64,000 nt of DNA, taken from contig JAOTON010000980.1 in assembly GCA_034440635.1 (NCBI GenBank), positions 248,001 to 312,000 on the forward strand, read 5' to 3'. The notes below the pieces were generated by a model. That model saw only the letters and a list, made by a program, of their open reading frames with translations. It had not been told where the DNA came from and did not search any database. Origin of the DNA: Lepas anatifera (taxonomy: Eukaryota; Arthropoda; Thecostraca; Lepadidae). Of this stretch, positions 11,941 through 22,744 are shown in pieces; positions within the stretch are counted from its first letter, which is position 1; the number at the start of each line of letters is the position of its first letter. The position numbers were made by a program, and so were the translations under genes.

Positions 11941-12110
11941 CTGGGCATGTAATTTTCGCCGATTGCACGACCCCTAGATGCTGAAATATTTCTGTAAAAT
12001 TTAAACGCACAATATAAATAAACCAAATCACGGGGTAAGGATTGTCCACACATCATTTCAAAATTGCATGTTTTCTGGGCAGGTCTAATGTGCAGTAGTT
12101 GGACGATTAG

Positions 12111-12811
12111 ATGTTTTAAAAATGAGAAATGCACATGACAGCTGACTCTGAGTTAGCTCCAGGACCGTGTAACGCTATCCCAGTCCTGTGCCATCACCAA
12201 ATATGTTTTAAAAGCATGCAATTTAAAAATGATCCAAACACCCAGCAGCTCATGTGTTAAAGCCTAGCACAGCTGAATGGGAACTGACTATCTTTTATTA
12301 ATTAAGGCAATATGGTGGCGTGATTTATTGAAGAAGGTATTTCTATTTTAACAATTTTCGAAGAAATAAATCCAAATCGACTCCAGACTTAATTTTTGAG
12401 GCGTGAGAATAGTTTGTGCACGAGCCCTGGGCTAAACATGGCTTCTCATATATAATGACCTGGAATAAATTAAAGTAGAATTTCATAAGTAAATCTGTAA
12501 ACATCGAAATGAATTGAAAACTAGTCAAACAAGTGAACTTTCAATGGGATAAAAGCCCTATGGAAAATCAGCAAGAAGCAGAAGTGCTCTAAGGCATAGG
12601 ACTGGAGGCACAAAGAATGAAACAGTTAAGAAACGACGTTACAACGCACACAAAGCCCCAGGATCGACTTCTTCAATCATGCCATTCTCTTTCATTTTAA
12701 AGTGTATTTACAATCGCATGCGTGTGAGTGCGGTTAAGCCAACAATCCTTATCCGCATCCCTACCCTACCTGGAGGAGCGAGCGCATGCGCCTGTAGTAC
12801 CAGCGACCCCC
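12111..12811. other. No recognisable gene
   Basis: AT-rich stretch with only short frames and no motif or repeat shared with other parts of the window that I can see. Confidence 0.4.
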
Positions 12812-13890
12812 CAGGGCCCCGTTTCATAAAAGTTGTAGAAATGCGGCGTGTTTTACACCACACTCACCTGCAAAGTTATGCCGTACTCAGAATCACGTTT
12901 CACAAAGAGCGTTGACATTCACGCGAAAGCGGCGTAGATATCAAATGCAGCGTGAATTACACCCAATTCCAGAATGGAATTACCCCTTTCAAATATGGCG
13001 TGTAACTGCTTTATTAACATGAAAAATCGCATCTATATTTTTCAATTAATTATTTGAATGAAAATTATTGTACTTATTTGCTCTTATTCGATTTTTAAGT
13101 TTCTACTGTACTTTTACAAATACTGCGGCGGAAGACGCACTATCAGCTGGCGCAATGAAAATACGACGTATTTGTTTTTGGCAGTACCCAATTTTTTGGG
13201 TAGTTGCTGTCAAGTAGGTCTTAAAAGAGTTATTGTATTGTTGTGCGAGTGTAGTTCAGTGGAATTTGAGGTGAATTGTGTTTACTAATCATGAGTGAAC
13301 TGTGAAGGTCTTTGAACCTTATAATTTCGTGAAACTGGGAAAGGAATAGTGAGTAAACATCTCTGAAGAATAACTAGATCAAGATGCTGGTACTTAGGTA
13401 CCTAGGTATACCATCATTTTCGCCAGACGGCTCAGTAGAGATGGTTGGATTTTGTTGGTGACAGATACCTTAAATTGAATTTTTATCCTCCATAGACTCC
13501 ATATAACACTTTGTCAGTGTCAGCCTATCTAGGGTTCTGTCCTCACTAGACTGTAAAATAACAGTAACGGCAGAAAGTCTAAAGTAAAAATTAATGTCAA
13601 CTTTCCCTGTGTATTTGCATCAATAGCTATCATCATTTTTGGCATACCAAATGGCCATAGAACTCTACATATCAGCTCAATTTGGCATGTGAAACCTGCT
13701 CTTCATACCTGTGCAAGGAATAACTTGCACAAATTTTTTATTTAAGTTTATTTTACATTCATGACTGTTTATTTTACATTCATGACTTTTTGTCCTTCAC
13801 TACACTATCTAATTTTGCCTCAGATTCAGAATTTCATAAGAAATTATCTACTTCTCATGTTTTGCTTCATTGTCTGATAAATGTTACGCT

Positions 13891-14159
13891 AATAGGCGGA
13901 TCCAGGATTGCCGATCGGGGGGGGCACCTTCCCGGGGGGCACCATCCGGACCGGGGGGCGCCATCCGGACCAGGGGGCGCCACTTATGACCGGCAAAAGC
14001 TATCAGGTGGGCGCCAAATCCTGTCGGTGGGCGCCGACTTTCGCATCCTGGGGGGGGGTGGGAAGCGACATTTCAGGGGGGCGCCATCGACCTTTCAGGG
14101 GGCGCCGAGGGTCGATCGGGGGGGCACGTGCCCCCCTTGCCCCCCTGGATCCGCCTATG
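13891..14159. mobile_element. hAT-like MITE with 8-bp target duplication
   Basis: A 269-bp element with inverted ends AATAGGCGGATCCAGG and CCTGGATCCGCCTATG. It is flanked by the 8-bp direct repeat GTTACGCT (13883-13890 and 14160-14167), the duplication size of hAT transposons. The interior is G-rich, GGGGGGCGCC words repeated in one orientation, with no coding capacity. Frames running through it (13790-14233 and 13908-14183) are incidental. Confidence 0.88.
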
Positions 14160-14305
14160 GTTACGCTGCTATATCTTGTGTAGCTTTTCAGGAATGTTTT
14201 ACATATTTAACGTACATGTTGTCTGCTATATGAAACAAGATTGGGAATATTCTACGCTGAATTCCAGTACAGCGTAGTTTAGAGCAGCGTAACTTTGCAA
14301 GTAGT

Positions 14306-15080
14306 CAGAGCCGCATGACGAAATCCATGGAGCGAAGCGCATTGAGATTTCTCAAGCGGCTCTATTCTGGCCGCTCAGACGGGTCTCGTCGTGGTCTGTC
14401 AGAGCCGCATGACGAAATCCATGGAGCGAAGCGCATTGAGATTTCTCAAGCGGCTCTATTCTGGCCGCTCAGACGGGTCTCGTCGTGGTCTGTTGTTGTC
14501 AGAGCCGCATGACGAAATCCATGGAGCGAAGCGCATTGAGATTTCTCAAGAGGCTCTATTCTGGCCGCTTTACCGGTCTCGTCGTGGTCTGTCAGAACCA
14601 CATGACGAAATGCATGGAGCGCAGCGTAATAGTATTTCTCAGAGTGGTTCTAATCTGGCCGCTTTACCGGTCTCGTCGTGGTCTGTCAGAGCCGCATGAC
14701 GAAATCCATGGAGCGAAGCGCATTGAGATTTCTCAAGAGGCTCTATTCTGGCCGCTTTACCGGTCTCGTCGTGGTCTGTCTGTCTGTCAGAGCCGCATGA
14801 CGAAATCCATGGAGCGAAGCGCATTGAGATTTCTCAAGCGGCTCTATTCTGGCCGCTCAGACGGGTCTCGTCGTGGTCTGTCAGAGCCGCATGACGAAAT
14901 CCATGAAGCGAAGCGCATTGAGATTTCTCAAGCGGCTCTATTCTGGCCGCTCAGACGGGTCTCGTCGTGGTCTGTTGTCAGAGCCGCATGACGAAATCCA
15001 TGGAGCGAAGCGCATTGAGATTTCTCAAGAGGCTCTATTCTGGCCGCTTTACCGGTCTCGTCGTGGTCTGTCTGTCTGTT
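14306..15080. repeat. Minisatellite, about 94-100 bp, abutting the 1.32-kb array
   Basis: The unit starts CAGAGCCGCATGACGAAATC and continues through a segment ending CGTCGTGGTCTGT. Starts at 14306, 14400 and 14500 show a 94-bp period with small TGT/TCTG expansions between units. About eight copies. Units differ mainly in TCAGACGGG versus TTTACCGG. The first 13 bases, AGAGCCGCATGAC, are the exact complement of GTCATGCGGCTCT found near the end of every 1.32-kb monomer. Confidence 0.95.
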
Positions 15081-15093
15081 GTTGTCTGTCCCG

Positions 15094-16395
15094 CCTGAGA
15101 ATTGATGTCAGAGCTCTGAAATTTTGTAGGGTGATAGCCCTCCTGCTCCAGACATTCAAACAGAAGCCCCGATTCGAAATCTAAAATAGTTTTTGAGAAA
15201 TTTTGGCTCAAACTTTTTCTGTTTTATATTTTTCTAATTTCTACTCCTTAAGCTACGAGCTTGAAATTTATGCCCTTTTCAATAGGTAACAAGGGCCAGC
15301 TAGGGAACAAAAATTGAGCTCATCCAATAATATTTATTGCGCGAAAACGCTTTACTTCTCACCCGAGCAAAAAACCTACTTAAAGTTGATGGCCGACTTG
15401 GACGCTCGAAATATCAGAAGGCAAGCTTCAGTTAGCTGAAAGACAGTTACCTAGGGGTAGCTAGGAAAATTTTCTTGTGCTTAGGCATAGTTTTGAGTGC
15501 AAAACGTAAAATTTTGACCTACTTTTTACAGTTCTTCCGGAAGACTGAATTTTGGTTCATTTCATTTCAACGTTAATATATCACAATCTAATTGATCTAT
15601 TTGAGTTTTCATTTCAAATAATGAAAGAACATTGCTTCCGCCTGATAATATTTGGAGATGGAAATTGTGAATGTGAAATTCCTTGTTTTATAGGCATAAA
15701 TAGAAATTGAGTAAAAAAACTTTTTATTTGCATCTTCCTGGTTCCAAACTCATGTCACTCACAAACTCAGAACTGACATGGCTGAATAGGAAAGTTACTT
15801 GCGGTCATTTCACTCACTTATACTACCCACCTATCTCTAATGGCTTTCGAGTAATTATTCCAAAATGTATTACAAGATGCTAAATTTATCGGACCACCTT
15901 TGCTTCTCACCATGGTTTTAAGTCCTTAAAATAGATGGAAGTGGAAGAAATTTGGCATGAAGCTAGCTTAAGATCCTAGCTCGATGATACAAGTAATTTC
16001 AGCCCAAAAGAATGCTTGGTTCGTCTTCTAGAAGCACCTTTATATCGTGCCTTTTCGGGACAAGCACAGCACCCGGCGCCAGCGGCCCGGCATATTCGGC
16101 GGAGTTGTACCAGCCAGTGACCTCCTGACGGGTCACAGCTGTTCAGCTAGTGGGAGGGTGAGTAGTATGGCACGGTGGTCTAGTGGTTAGAGGCCCTGTA
16201 TCTTGATCGGGTAGGTCCGGTTCGAATCCGGGGGTGGCCACGTACTGTTTATTGGTTATTTCAAAGAAAAGAATGATAAAACTGAGTTTCAGGCTAATGA
16301 AGAGATACGTTAAGAACGAAATATGGTTTGCTTTCAGCACATTGTCATGCGGCTCTCCTGCGCCGGTGGGGCGTTAGCCCAGGTCGCAGACCGAA
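15094..16395 (+). repeat. 1.32-kb tandem monomer 1
   Basis: First copy of a long tandem repeat starting at CCTGAGAATTGATGTCAGAG (defined here by a GCCTGAGA-type junction) and ending at the GGTGGGGCGTTAGCCCAGG segment. No open frame with a recognisable product. It contains a tRNA-like sequence at 16169-16240. It is separated from monomer 2 by two units of the 94-bp minisatellite (16404-16600). Confidence 0.93.
16169..16240 (+). other. tRNA-like sequence in monomer 1
   Basis: 72 nt with a tRNA-type D-arm region (TGGTCTAGTGGTTAGAGGC, pol III box A-like) and T-arm (GGTTCGAATCC, box B-like). A weak anticodon arm with loop ATCTTGA can be drawn. The 5' GGCACGG cannot pair with the 3' end to form an acceptor stem, so it is a tRNA-derived repeat head rather than a tRNA gene. 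Confidence 0.8.
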
Positions 16396-16403
16396 GTTGT
16401 TGT

Positions 16404-16600
16404 CAGAGCCGCATGACGAAATCCATGGAGCGAAGCGCATTGAGATTTCTCAAGCGGCTCTATTCTGGCCGCTCAGACGGGTCTCGTCGTGGTCTGTCAG
16501 AGCCGCATGACGAAATCCATGGAGCGAAGCGCATTGAGATTTCTCAAGCGGCTCTATTCTGGCCGCTCAGACGGGTCTCGTCGTGGTCTGTTGTTGTTGT
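16404..16600. repeat. Two further units of the 94-bp minisatellite
   Basis: Two copies of the unit found at 14306-15080, placed between monomers 1 and 2, followed by a (TGT)n stretch. Later monomer junctions lack it, so minisatellite and monomer probably belong to one longer original unit. Confidence 0.95.
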
Positions 16601-16617
16601 TGTTGGCGTCTGTCAGT

Positions 16618-17941
16618 CCTGAGAATTGATGTCAGAGCTCTGGAATTTTGTAGGGTGATAGCCCGTCTGCTCCAGACACCCAAACTGAAGCCCCGAGTTG
16701 AAATCCAAAATAGGTTTTGAGAAATTTTGGCTCAAACTTTTTATGTTTTATATTTTTCTAATTTTTACTTCTTAACCTACGAACTCAAAACTTATGTCCT
16801 TTTCGAAAGATAACGAGGGCCAGCTAGGGAAAACGAATTGAGCTGATCCGACAATATTTGTTGCGCGAAAACGCGGCATTTCTCACGCGAGCAAAAAACC
16901 TGCTAAAAGTTGATGGCCGACTTGTGCGCTCGAAATGTCAGAAGACAGGCCTCAGTTAGCTGAAAGGCAGTTACCTAGGGGTAGCTAGGAAAATTTTGTA
17001 GTGCTTAGGCATAGTTTTGAGTGCAAAACGCAAAATTTTGACCTACTTTTTACAGTTCTTCCGGAAGACTGAATTTTGGTTCATTTCATTTCAACGTTAA
17101 TATCTCACAATCTAATTGACCGATTTGAGTTTTCATTTCAAATAATGAAAGAACATTGCTTCCGCCTGATAATATTTGTAGATGGAAATTGTGAATGTAA
17201 AATTCTTTGTTTTATAGGCATAAATAGAAATTGAGTAAAAAAACTTTTTATTTGCATCTTCCTGGTTCCAAGCTCATGTCACTCACAAACTCAGAACTGA
17301 CATGGCTGAATAGGAAAGTTACTTGCGGTCATTTCGCTCACTTATACTACCCACCTATCTCTAATGGCTTTCGAGTAATTAGTCCAAAATGTATTACAAG
17401 ATGCTAAATTTCTCGGACCACCATTGCTTCTCACCATGGTTTCAAGTCCTTAAAATGGATGGAAGTGGAAGAAATTTGGCATGAAGCTAGCTAAGGATCC
17501 TAGCTCGACGATACAAGTAATTTCAGCCCAAAAGAATGCTTGGTTCGTCTTCTAGAAGCACATTCATATCGTGCCTTTTCGGGACAAGCACAGCACCCGG
17601 CGCCAGCGGCCCGGCATATTCGGCGGAGTTGTACTAGCCAGTGACCTCCTGACGGGTCACAGCTGTTCAGCTAGTGGGAGGGTGAGTGGTATGGCACGGT
17701 GGTCTAGTGGTTAGAGGCCCTGTCTCTTGATCAGGTAGGTCCGGTTCGAATCCGGGGGTGACCACGTACTCTTTATTGGTTATTTCAAAGAAAAGAATGA
17801 TAAAACTGACTTGCAGGCTTATGAAGAGATACATTAAGAACGAAATATGGTTTGCTTTCAGCACATTGTCATGCGGCTCTCCTGCGCCGGTGGGGCGTTA
17901 GCCCAGGCCGCAGGCCGAGGTTGTTGTTGGCGTCTGTCCGT
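16618..17941 (+). repeat. 1.32-kb tandem monomer 2
   Basis: 1324 bp, closely similar to the other monomers throughout. tRNA-like sequence at 17693-17764. No coding capacity. Confidence 0.95.
17693..17764 (+). other. tRNA-like sequence in monomer 2
   Basis: Same 72-nt layout as in monomer 1, with loop CTCTTGA in the anticodon position (possible CTT) and an intact GGTTCGAATCC box B-like element. The acceptor stem does not pair. Confidence 0.8.
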
Positions 17942-19263
17942 CCTGAGAATTGATGTCAGAGCTCTGGAATTTTGTAGGGTGATAGCCCTTCTGCTCCAGA
18001 CACCCAAACTGAAGCCCCGAGTCGAAATCCAAAATAGTTTTTGAGAAATTTTGGCTCAAACTTTTTCTGTTTTATATTTTTCTAATTTTTATTTCTTAAC
18101 CTACGAACTTGAAATTTATGTCCTTTTCGAAAGATAACAAGGGCCAGCTAGGGAAAACGAATTGAGCTGATCCGACAATATATATTGCGCGAAAACGCGG
18201 CTTTTCTCATGCGAGCAAAAAACCTGCTAAAAGTTGATGGCCGACTTGTGCGCTCGAAATGTCAGAAGACAGGCCTCAGTTAGCTGAAAGGCAGTTACCT
18301 AGGGGTAGCTAGGAAAATTTTGTAGTGCTTAGGCATAGTTTTGAGTGCAAAACGCAAAATTTTGACCTACTTTTTACAGTTCTTCCGGAAGACTGAATTT
18401 TGGTTCATTTCATTTCAACGTTAATATCTCACAATCTAATTGACCGATTTGAGTTTTCATTTCAAATAATGAAAGAACATTGCTTCCGCCTGATAATATT
18501 TGGAGATAGAAGTTGTGAATGTGAAATTCTTTGTTTTATAGGCATAAATAGAAATTGAGTCAAAAAACTTTTTATTTGCATCTTCCTGATTCCAAGCTCA
18601 TGTCACTCACAAACTCAGAACTGACATGGCTGAAGAGGAAAGTTACTTGCGGTCATTTCGCTCACTTATACTACCCACCTATCTCTAATGGCTTTCGAGT
18701 AATTAGTCCAAAATATATTACAAGATGCTAAAGTTCTCGGACCACCTTTGCTTCTCACCATGGTTTCAAGTCCTTAAAATGGATGGAAGTGGAAGTAATT
18801 TGGCATGAAGCTAGCTTACGATCCTAGCTCGACGATACAACTAATTTCAGCCCAAAAGAATGTTTGGTTCGTCTTCTAGAAGCACCTTTATATCGTGCCT
18901 TTTCGGGACAAGCACAGCACCCGCGCCAGCGGCCCGGCATATTCGGCGGAGTTGTACTAGCCAGTGACCTCCTGACGGGTCACAGCTGTTCAGCTAGTGG
19001 GAGGATGAGTAGTGTGGCGCGGTGGTCTAGTGGTTAGAGGCCCTGTCTCTTGATCAGGTAGGTCCGGTTCGAATCCGGTGGTGACCACGTACTCGTTATT
19101 GGTTATTTTAAAGAAAAGAATGATAAAACTGACTTGCAGGCTTATGAAGAGATATATTAAGAACGAAATATGGTTAGCTTTCAGCACATTGTCATGCGGC
19201 TCTCCTGCGCCGGTGGGGCGTTAGCCCAGGTCGCAGACCGGATTGTTGTTGGCGTCTGTCAGT
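17942..19263 (+). repeat. 1.32-kb tandem monomer 3
   Basis: 1322 bp, same organisation as monomer 2. tRNA-like sequence at 19016-19087. Confidence 0.95.
19016..19087 (+). other. tRNA-like sequence in monomer 3
   Basis: Same as monomer 2 apart from GGCGCGG at the 5' end and GAATCCGGTGG near the 3' end. Box A- and box B-like words are intact. Confidence 0.8.
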
Positions 19264-20589
19264 CCTGAGAATTGATGTCAGAGCTCTGCAATTTTGTAGG
19301 GTGATAGCCCTTCTGCTCCAGACACCCAAACTGAAGCCCCGAGTTGAAATCCAAAATAGTTTTTGAGAAATTTTGGCTCAAACTTTTTCTGTTTTATATT
19401 TTTCTAATTTTTACTTCTTAAGTTACGAACTTGAAATTTATGTCCTTTTCAATGGATAACAAGGGCCAGCTAGGGGAAAAAAATTGAGCTGATCCAACAA
19501 TATTTATTGCGCGAAAACGCGGCATTTCTCACGCGCGCAAAAAACCTGCTAAAAGTTGATGGCCGACTTGTGCGCTCGAAATGTCAGAAGGCAGGCCTCA
19601 GTTAGCTGAAAGGCAGTTACCTAGGGGTAGCTAGGCAAATTTTGTAGTGCTTAGGCATAGTTTTGAGTGCAAAACGTAAAATTTTGACCTACTTTTTACA
19701 GTTCTTCCGGAAGACTGAATTTTGGTTCATTTCATTTCAACGTTAATATCTCACAATCTAATTGACCGATTTGAGTTTCCATTTCAAATAATGAAAGAAC
19801 ATTGCTTCCGCCTGATAATATTTGGAGATGGAAATTGTGAATGTGAAATTCTTTGTTTTATAGGCATAAATAGAAATTGAGTCAAAAAACTTTTTATTTG
19901 CATCTTCCTGGCTCCAAGCTCATGTCACTCACAAACTCAGAACTGACATGGCTGAATAGGAAAGTTACTTGCGGTCATTTCGCTCACTTATACTACCCAC
20001 CTATCTCTAATGGCTTTCGAGTAATTAGTCCAAAATGTATTACAAGATGCTAAATTTCTCTGACCACCTTTGCTTCTCACCATGGTTTCAAGTCCTTAAA
20101 ATGGATGGAAGTGGAAGAAATTTGGCATGAAGCTAGCTTAAGATCCTAGCTCGACGATACAAGTAATTTCAGCCCAAAAGAATGCTTGGTTCGTCTTCTA
20201 GAAGCACCTTTATATCGTGCCTTTTCGGGACAAGCACAGCACCCGGCGCCAGCGGCCCGGCATATTCGGCGGAGTTGTACCAGCCAGTGACCTCCTGACG
20301 GGTCACAGCTGTTCAGCTAGTGGGAGGGTGAGTGGTGTGGCACGGTGGTCTAGTGGTTAGAGGCCCTGGCTCTTGATCAGGTAGGTCCGGTTCGAATCCG
20401 GGGGTGACCACGTACTCTTTATTGGTTATTTCAAAGAAAAGAATGATAAAACTGACTTGCAGGCGTATGAAGAGATACATTAAGAACGAAATATGGTTTG
20501 CTTTCGGCACATTGTCATGCGGCTCTCCTGCGCCGGTGGGGCGTTAGCCCAGGCCGCAGGCCGAGGTCTGTCTGTTGTTGTCTGTCCCG
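19264..20589 (+). repeat. 1.32-kb tandem monomer 4
   Basis: 1326 bp, same organisation. tRNA-like sequence at 20339-20410. Confidence 0.95.
20339..20410 (+). other. tRNA-like sequence in monomer 4
   Basis: Same as monomer 2 with CCTGGCTCTTGATCAGG in the anticodon-arm region. Box A- and box B-like words are intact. Confidence 0.8.
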
Positions 20590-21139
20590 CCTGAGAATTG
20601 ATGTCAGAGCTCTGCAATTTTGTAAGGTGATAGCCCTTCTGCTCCAGACACCCAAACTGAAGCCCCGAGTTGAAATCCAAAATAATTTTTGAGAAATTTT
20701 GGCCCAAACTTTTTCTGTTTTATATTTTTCTAATTTTTACTTCTTAACCTACGAACTTAAAACTTATGTCCTTTTCGAAAGATAACAAGGGCCAGCTAGG
20801 GAAAACGAATTGAGCTGATCCGACAATATTTGTTGCGCGAAAACGCGGCATTTCTCACGCGAGCAAAAAACCTGCTAAAAGTTGATGGCCGACTTGTGCG
20901 CTCGAAATGTCAGAAGACAGGCCTCAGTTAGCTGAAAGGCAGTTACCTAGGGGTAGCTAGGAAAATTTTGTAGTGCTTAGGCATAGTTTTGGGTGCAAAA
21001 CGCAAAATTTTTACCTACTTTTTACAGTTCTTCCGGAAGACTGAATTTTGGTTCATTTCATTTCAACGTTAATATCTCACAATCTAATTGACCGATTTGA
21101 GTTTTCATTTCAAATAATGAAAGAACATTGCTTCTGCCT
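20590..21139 (+). repeat. 1.32-kb tandem monomer 5, left part
   Basis: Left portion of monomer 5, interrupted after GCTTCTGCCT by the BEL/Pao element. The rest resumes at 29216. Uninterrupted monomers read GCTTCCGCCTGATAATATTT across this point and give the empty site. Confidence 0.95.
21135..21139. other. 5-bp target duplication, left (TGCCT)
   Basis: TGCCT directly precedes the 5' LTR and is repeated at 29216-29220 after the 3' LTR. Empty copies of the monomer have one CGCCT here. Confidence 0.9.
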
Positions 21140-22708
21140 TGTCACCGACAAATATCATGCATGCAATCATTCTGGCCCTTAACAGCTCGTCTCCGCCGCC
21201 CTGTCCGGCCGGTCACCCTTCCAGCGGCCGCTGGTGCTTGCTGGCGGGCGCGGTAGCCCCATTGCTACGCAGGAGGGGGCGCGCACTGTACCGGGTTTCT
21301 CAGGCTCTGAGCAGTCAGAGCCGCTGTCACCATGACAACCGGGCCACCCACGCTGATGGCGGCACCGGTTGAAATCCGTCGCCCCTACCGTGGCGCGTAT
21401 GCCGAATTAGAAATGGCCCGTGAGGACCCCGCCCTTCCGACTGTGCTGAAGTGAGGCGTCGCCGGCGCCCCCCCCCGCTGCGTCGGCCCAGCCAGGTAAC
21501 GGCATCGCCCTGCCGCATGTTTGCCCCGGCTCCCCGTGGCTACCGCAGTACAGCCATGGGGCCGCGAGGAATGTGGTTAAGACCTGGCCGGAACTCCAGC
21601 AACAATGGGCGGCAGACAGAGTGCCGTCAGAGCTGGGTGACGGATGTGACGGCGGCGGCAGCGGAGCGAGCACCTGTATTTGCGGCCTGGGTGGGGGCAT
21701 CCAACCCTTCGACATTAGCAATCGACTTTGGAATGCTGTGCTTTGTTGGGGTAGCTGGTCTGTGGCCCGCCAGCGCTGAAACTGATTGTGCTCGTGTCAG
21801 CATGATGTATGTGTGACCGACCGGCCGGCGACGAGCCGGAAGGCTGTTGTGTTTTGGGAGATGTCGCCGGAGGGCAAGAAGAGGTCCTCTGTGAGGCATG
21901 CCCCCGGCAGCATCAGTCTGCTCTAAGCTGTGGTGCCCGCTGGTTCTCTCTCTCGACCGCTCGGCGTGGGTACGCATTTTTTCGAGACGACCAGCGGGCA
22001 GACGCAGCTCGTGCGCTCAGAGTGAAATACATTCAGAACACCGCGCGAGTGATTATACAGTGCAGTGACGGTCGGAACACGGAGACCTTCGAGAAGAACC
22101 GAGCCAGTGTCATCAGTTAGACATCCATCAGCCTGCCTCACACCTGCACATACCAATTCTGTCAGCTAAGTCGGCGGTCAGGTCGGGCGAGAGCGGCGCC
22201 CTTTGCTCAGGGATTACCCAGCGGGCGGCTAGGTTTCCAGTTGTGTTGTTGGTGCCGCGGCACGGTTGGGGAGGTCAACCTCGTCCTTCTGGTTTAGCCA
22301 GCCATCGCTTAAGCGGTGCTGTGTCCCGTCTCAGCTGAACTGTGGCTGCGGCGCTGGGCAGCGCCGCCAGCTTCCGGATCAGCCGAGAAAACTCCCGAGG
22401 CTGCCAGTGCGCAGCAAGCTCCCGGCTCAGCTGAGCTTTGACGGGTACTCTGGGCAGAGTGGCCGGCATTTGCTCAGTTGTAGCGACTCCCGCGTCTCAA
22501 CTGGGATTTGACAGGGCTCTGGGCAGAGTCACTGGCATTTTCTCCGCCCCCTCCCGCGCCGCACAGCACAGTAATTCGACACCACATCCGCTCTGTCTCG
22601 GCCTGCTTTCGGCTTAACTGGCTGCCGGTCAATGTCACGCCCGTCGACCCGACACACTCACCAATACAGTCCACTCGCATAGTAAAGGGGTCGGCGGACG
22701 CCACGACA
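21140..22708 (+). repeat. BEL/Pao 5' LTR (1569 bp)
   Basis: Its first ~1.4 kb match the 3' LTR essentially base for base apart from homopolymer-length changes. It contains only the first part of the 163-bp repeat that is expanded in the 3' LTR. It jumps from ACTGGCATTTTCTC directly to CGCCCCCTCCCGC near 22543. The final ~165 bp carry several substitutions relative to the 3' LTR. Short open frames within it are duplicated in the 3' LTR and are not genes. Confidence 0.94.
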
Positions 22709-22712
22709 TTTC

Positions 22713-22730
22713 TGGTCCTCCGGGCCGGAT
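22713..22730 (+). promoter_or_regulatory. Candidate primer-binding site
   Basis: TGGTCCTCCGGGCCGGAT begins 4 nt after the LTR end. It starts with TGG, as expected for pairing with a tRNA 3'-CCA end. I could not match it to a particular tRNA with the correct arm spacing, so this call rests on position and the TGG start. Confidence 0.45.
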
Positions 22731-22744
22731 CGCGATCAGCAAGC

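Larger units (their letters stand above)
9200..12110. repeat. Large inverted-repeat structure 1
   Basis: The left arm (about 9200-10320) is matched in reverse by the right arm (about 10364-11068, continuing at 11941-12110). Matched landmarks: 9235-9300 with 12020-12095 (TTTTCTGGGCAGGT / ACCTGCCCAGAAAA), 9540-9600 with 11941-11995, 9610-9700 with 10990-11065, and 9830-9895 with 10785-10850. The arms are imperfect; 9900-10168 and 10522-10780 do not pair. The right arm is split by a TTAA transposon at 11069-11940. The layout resembles the Penelope-type structure at 57190-63320, but I see no reverse transcriptase motif here. Confidence 0.8.

Noticed and set aside
14315..15184. 100-170-codon frames with a repeated SRMTKSMERSALRF-type peptide
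   Set aside because: Tandem 94-bp minisatellite; frames shift between units and match no protein family known to me.
21139..22511. Identical open frames at 21451-21977 and 26750-27274 and similar pairs
   Set aside because: They lie in the two LTRs and are duplicated with them; no domain and overlapping frames on both strands.
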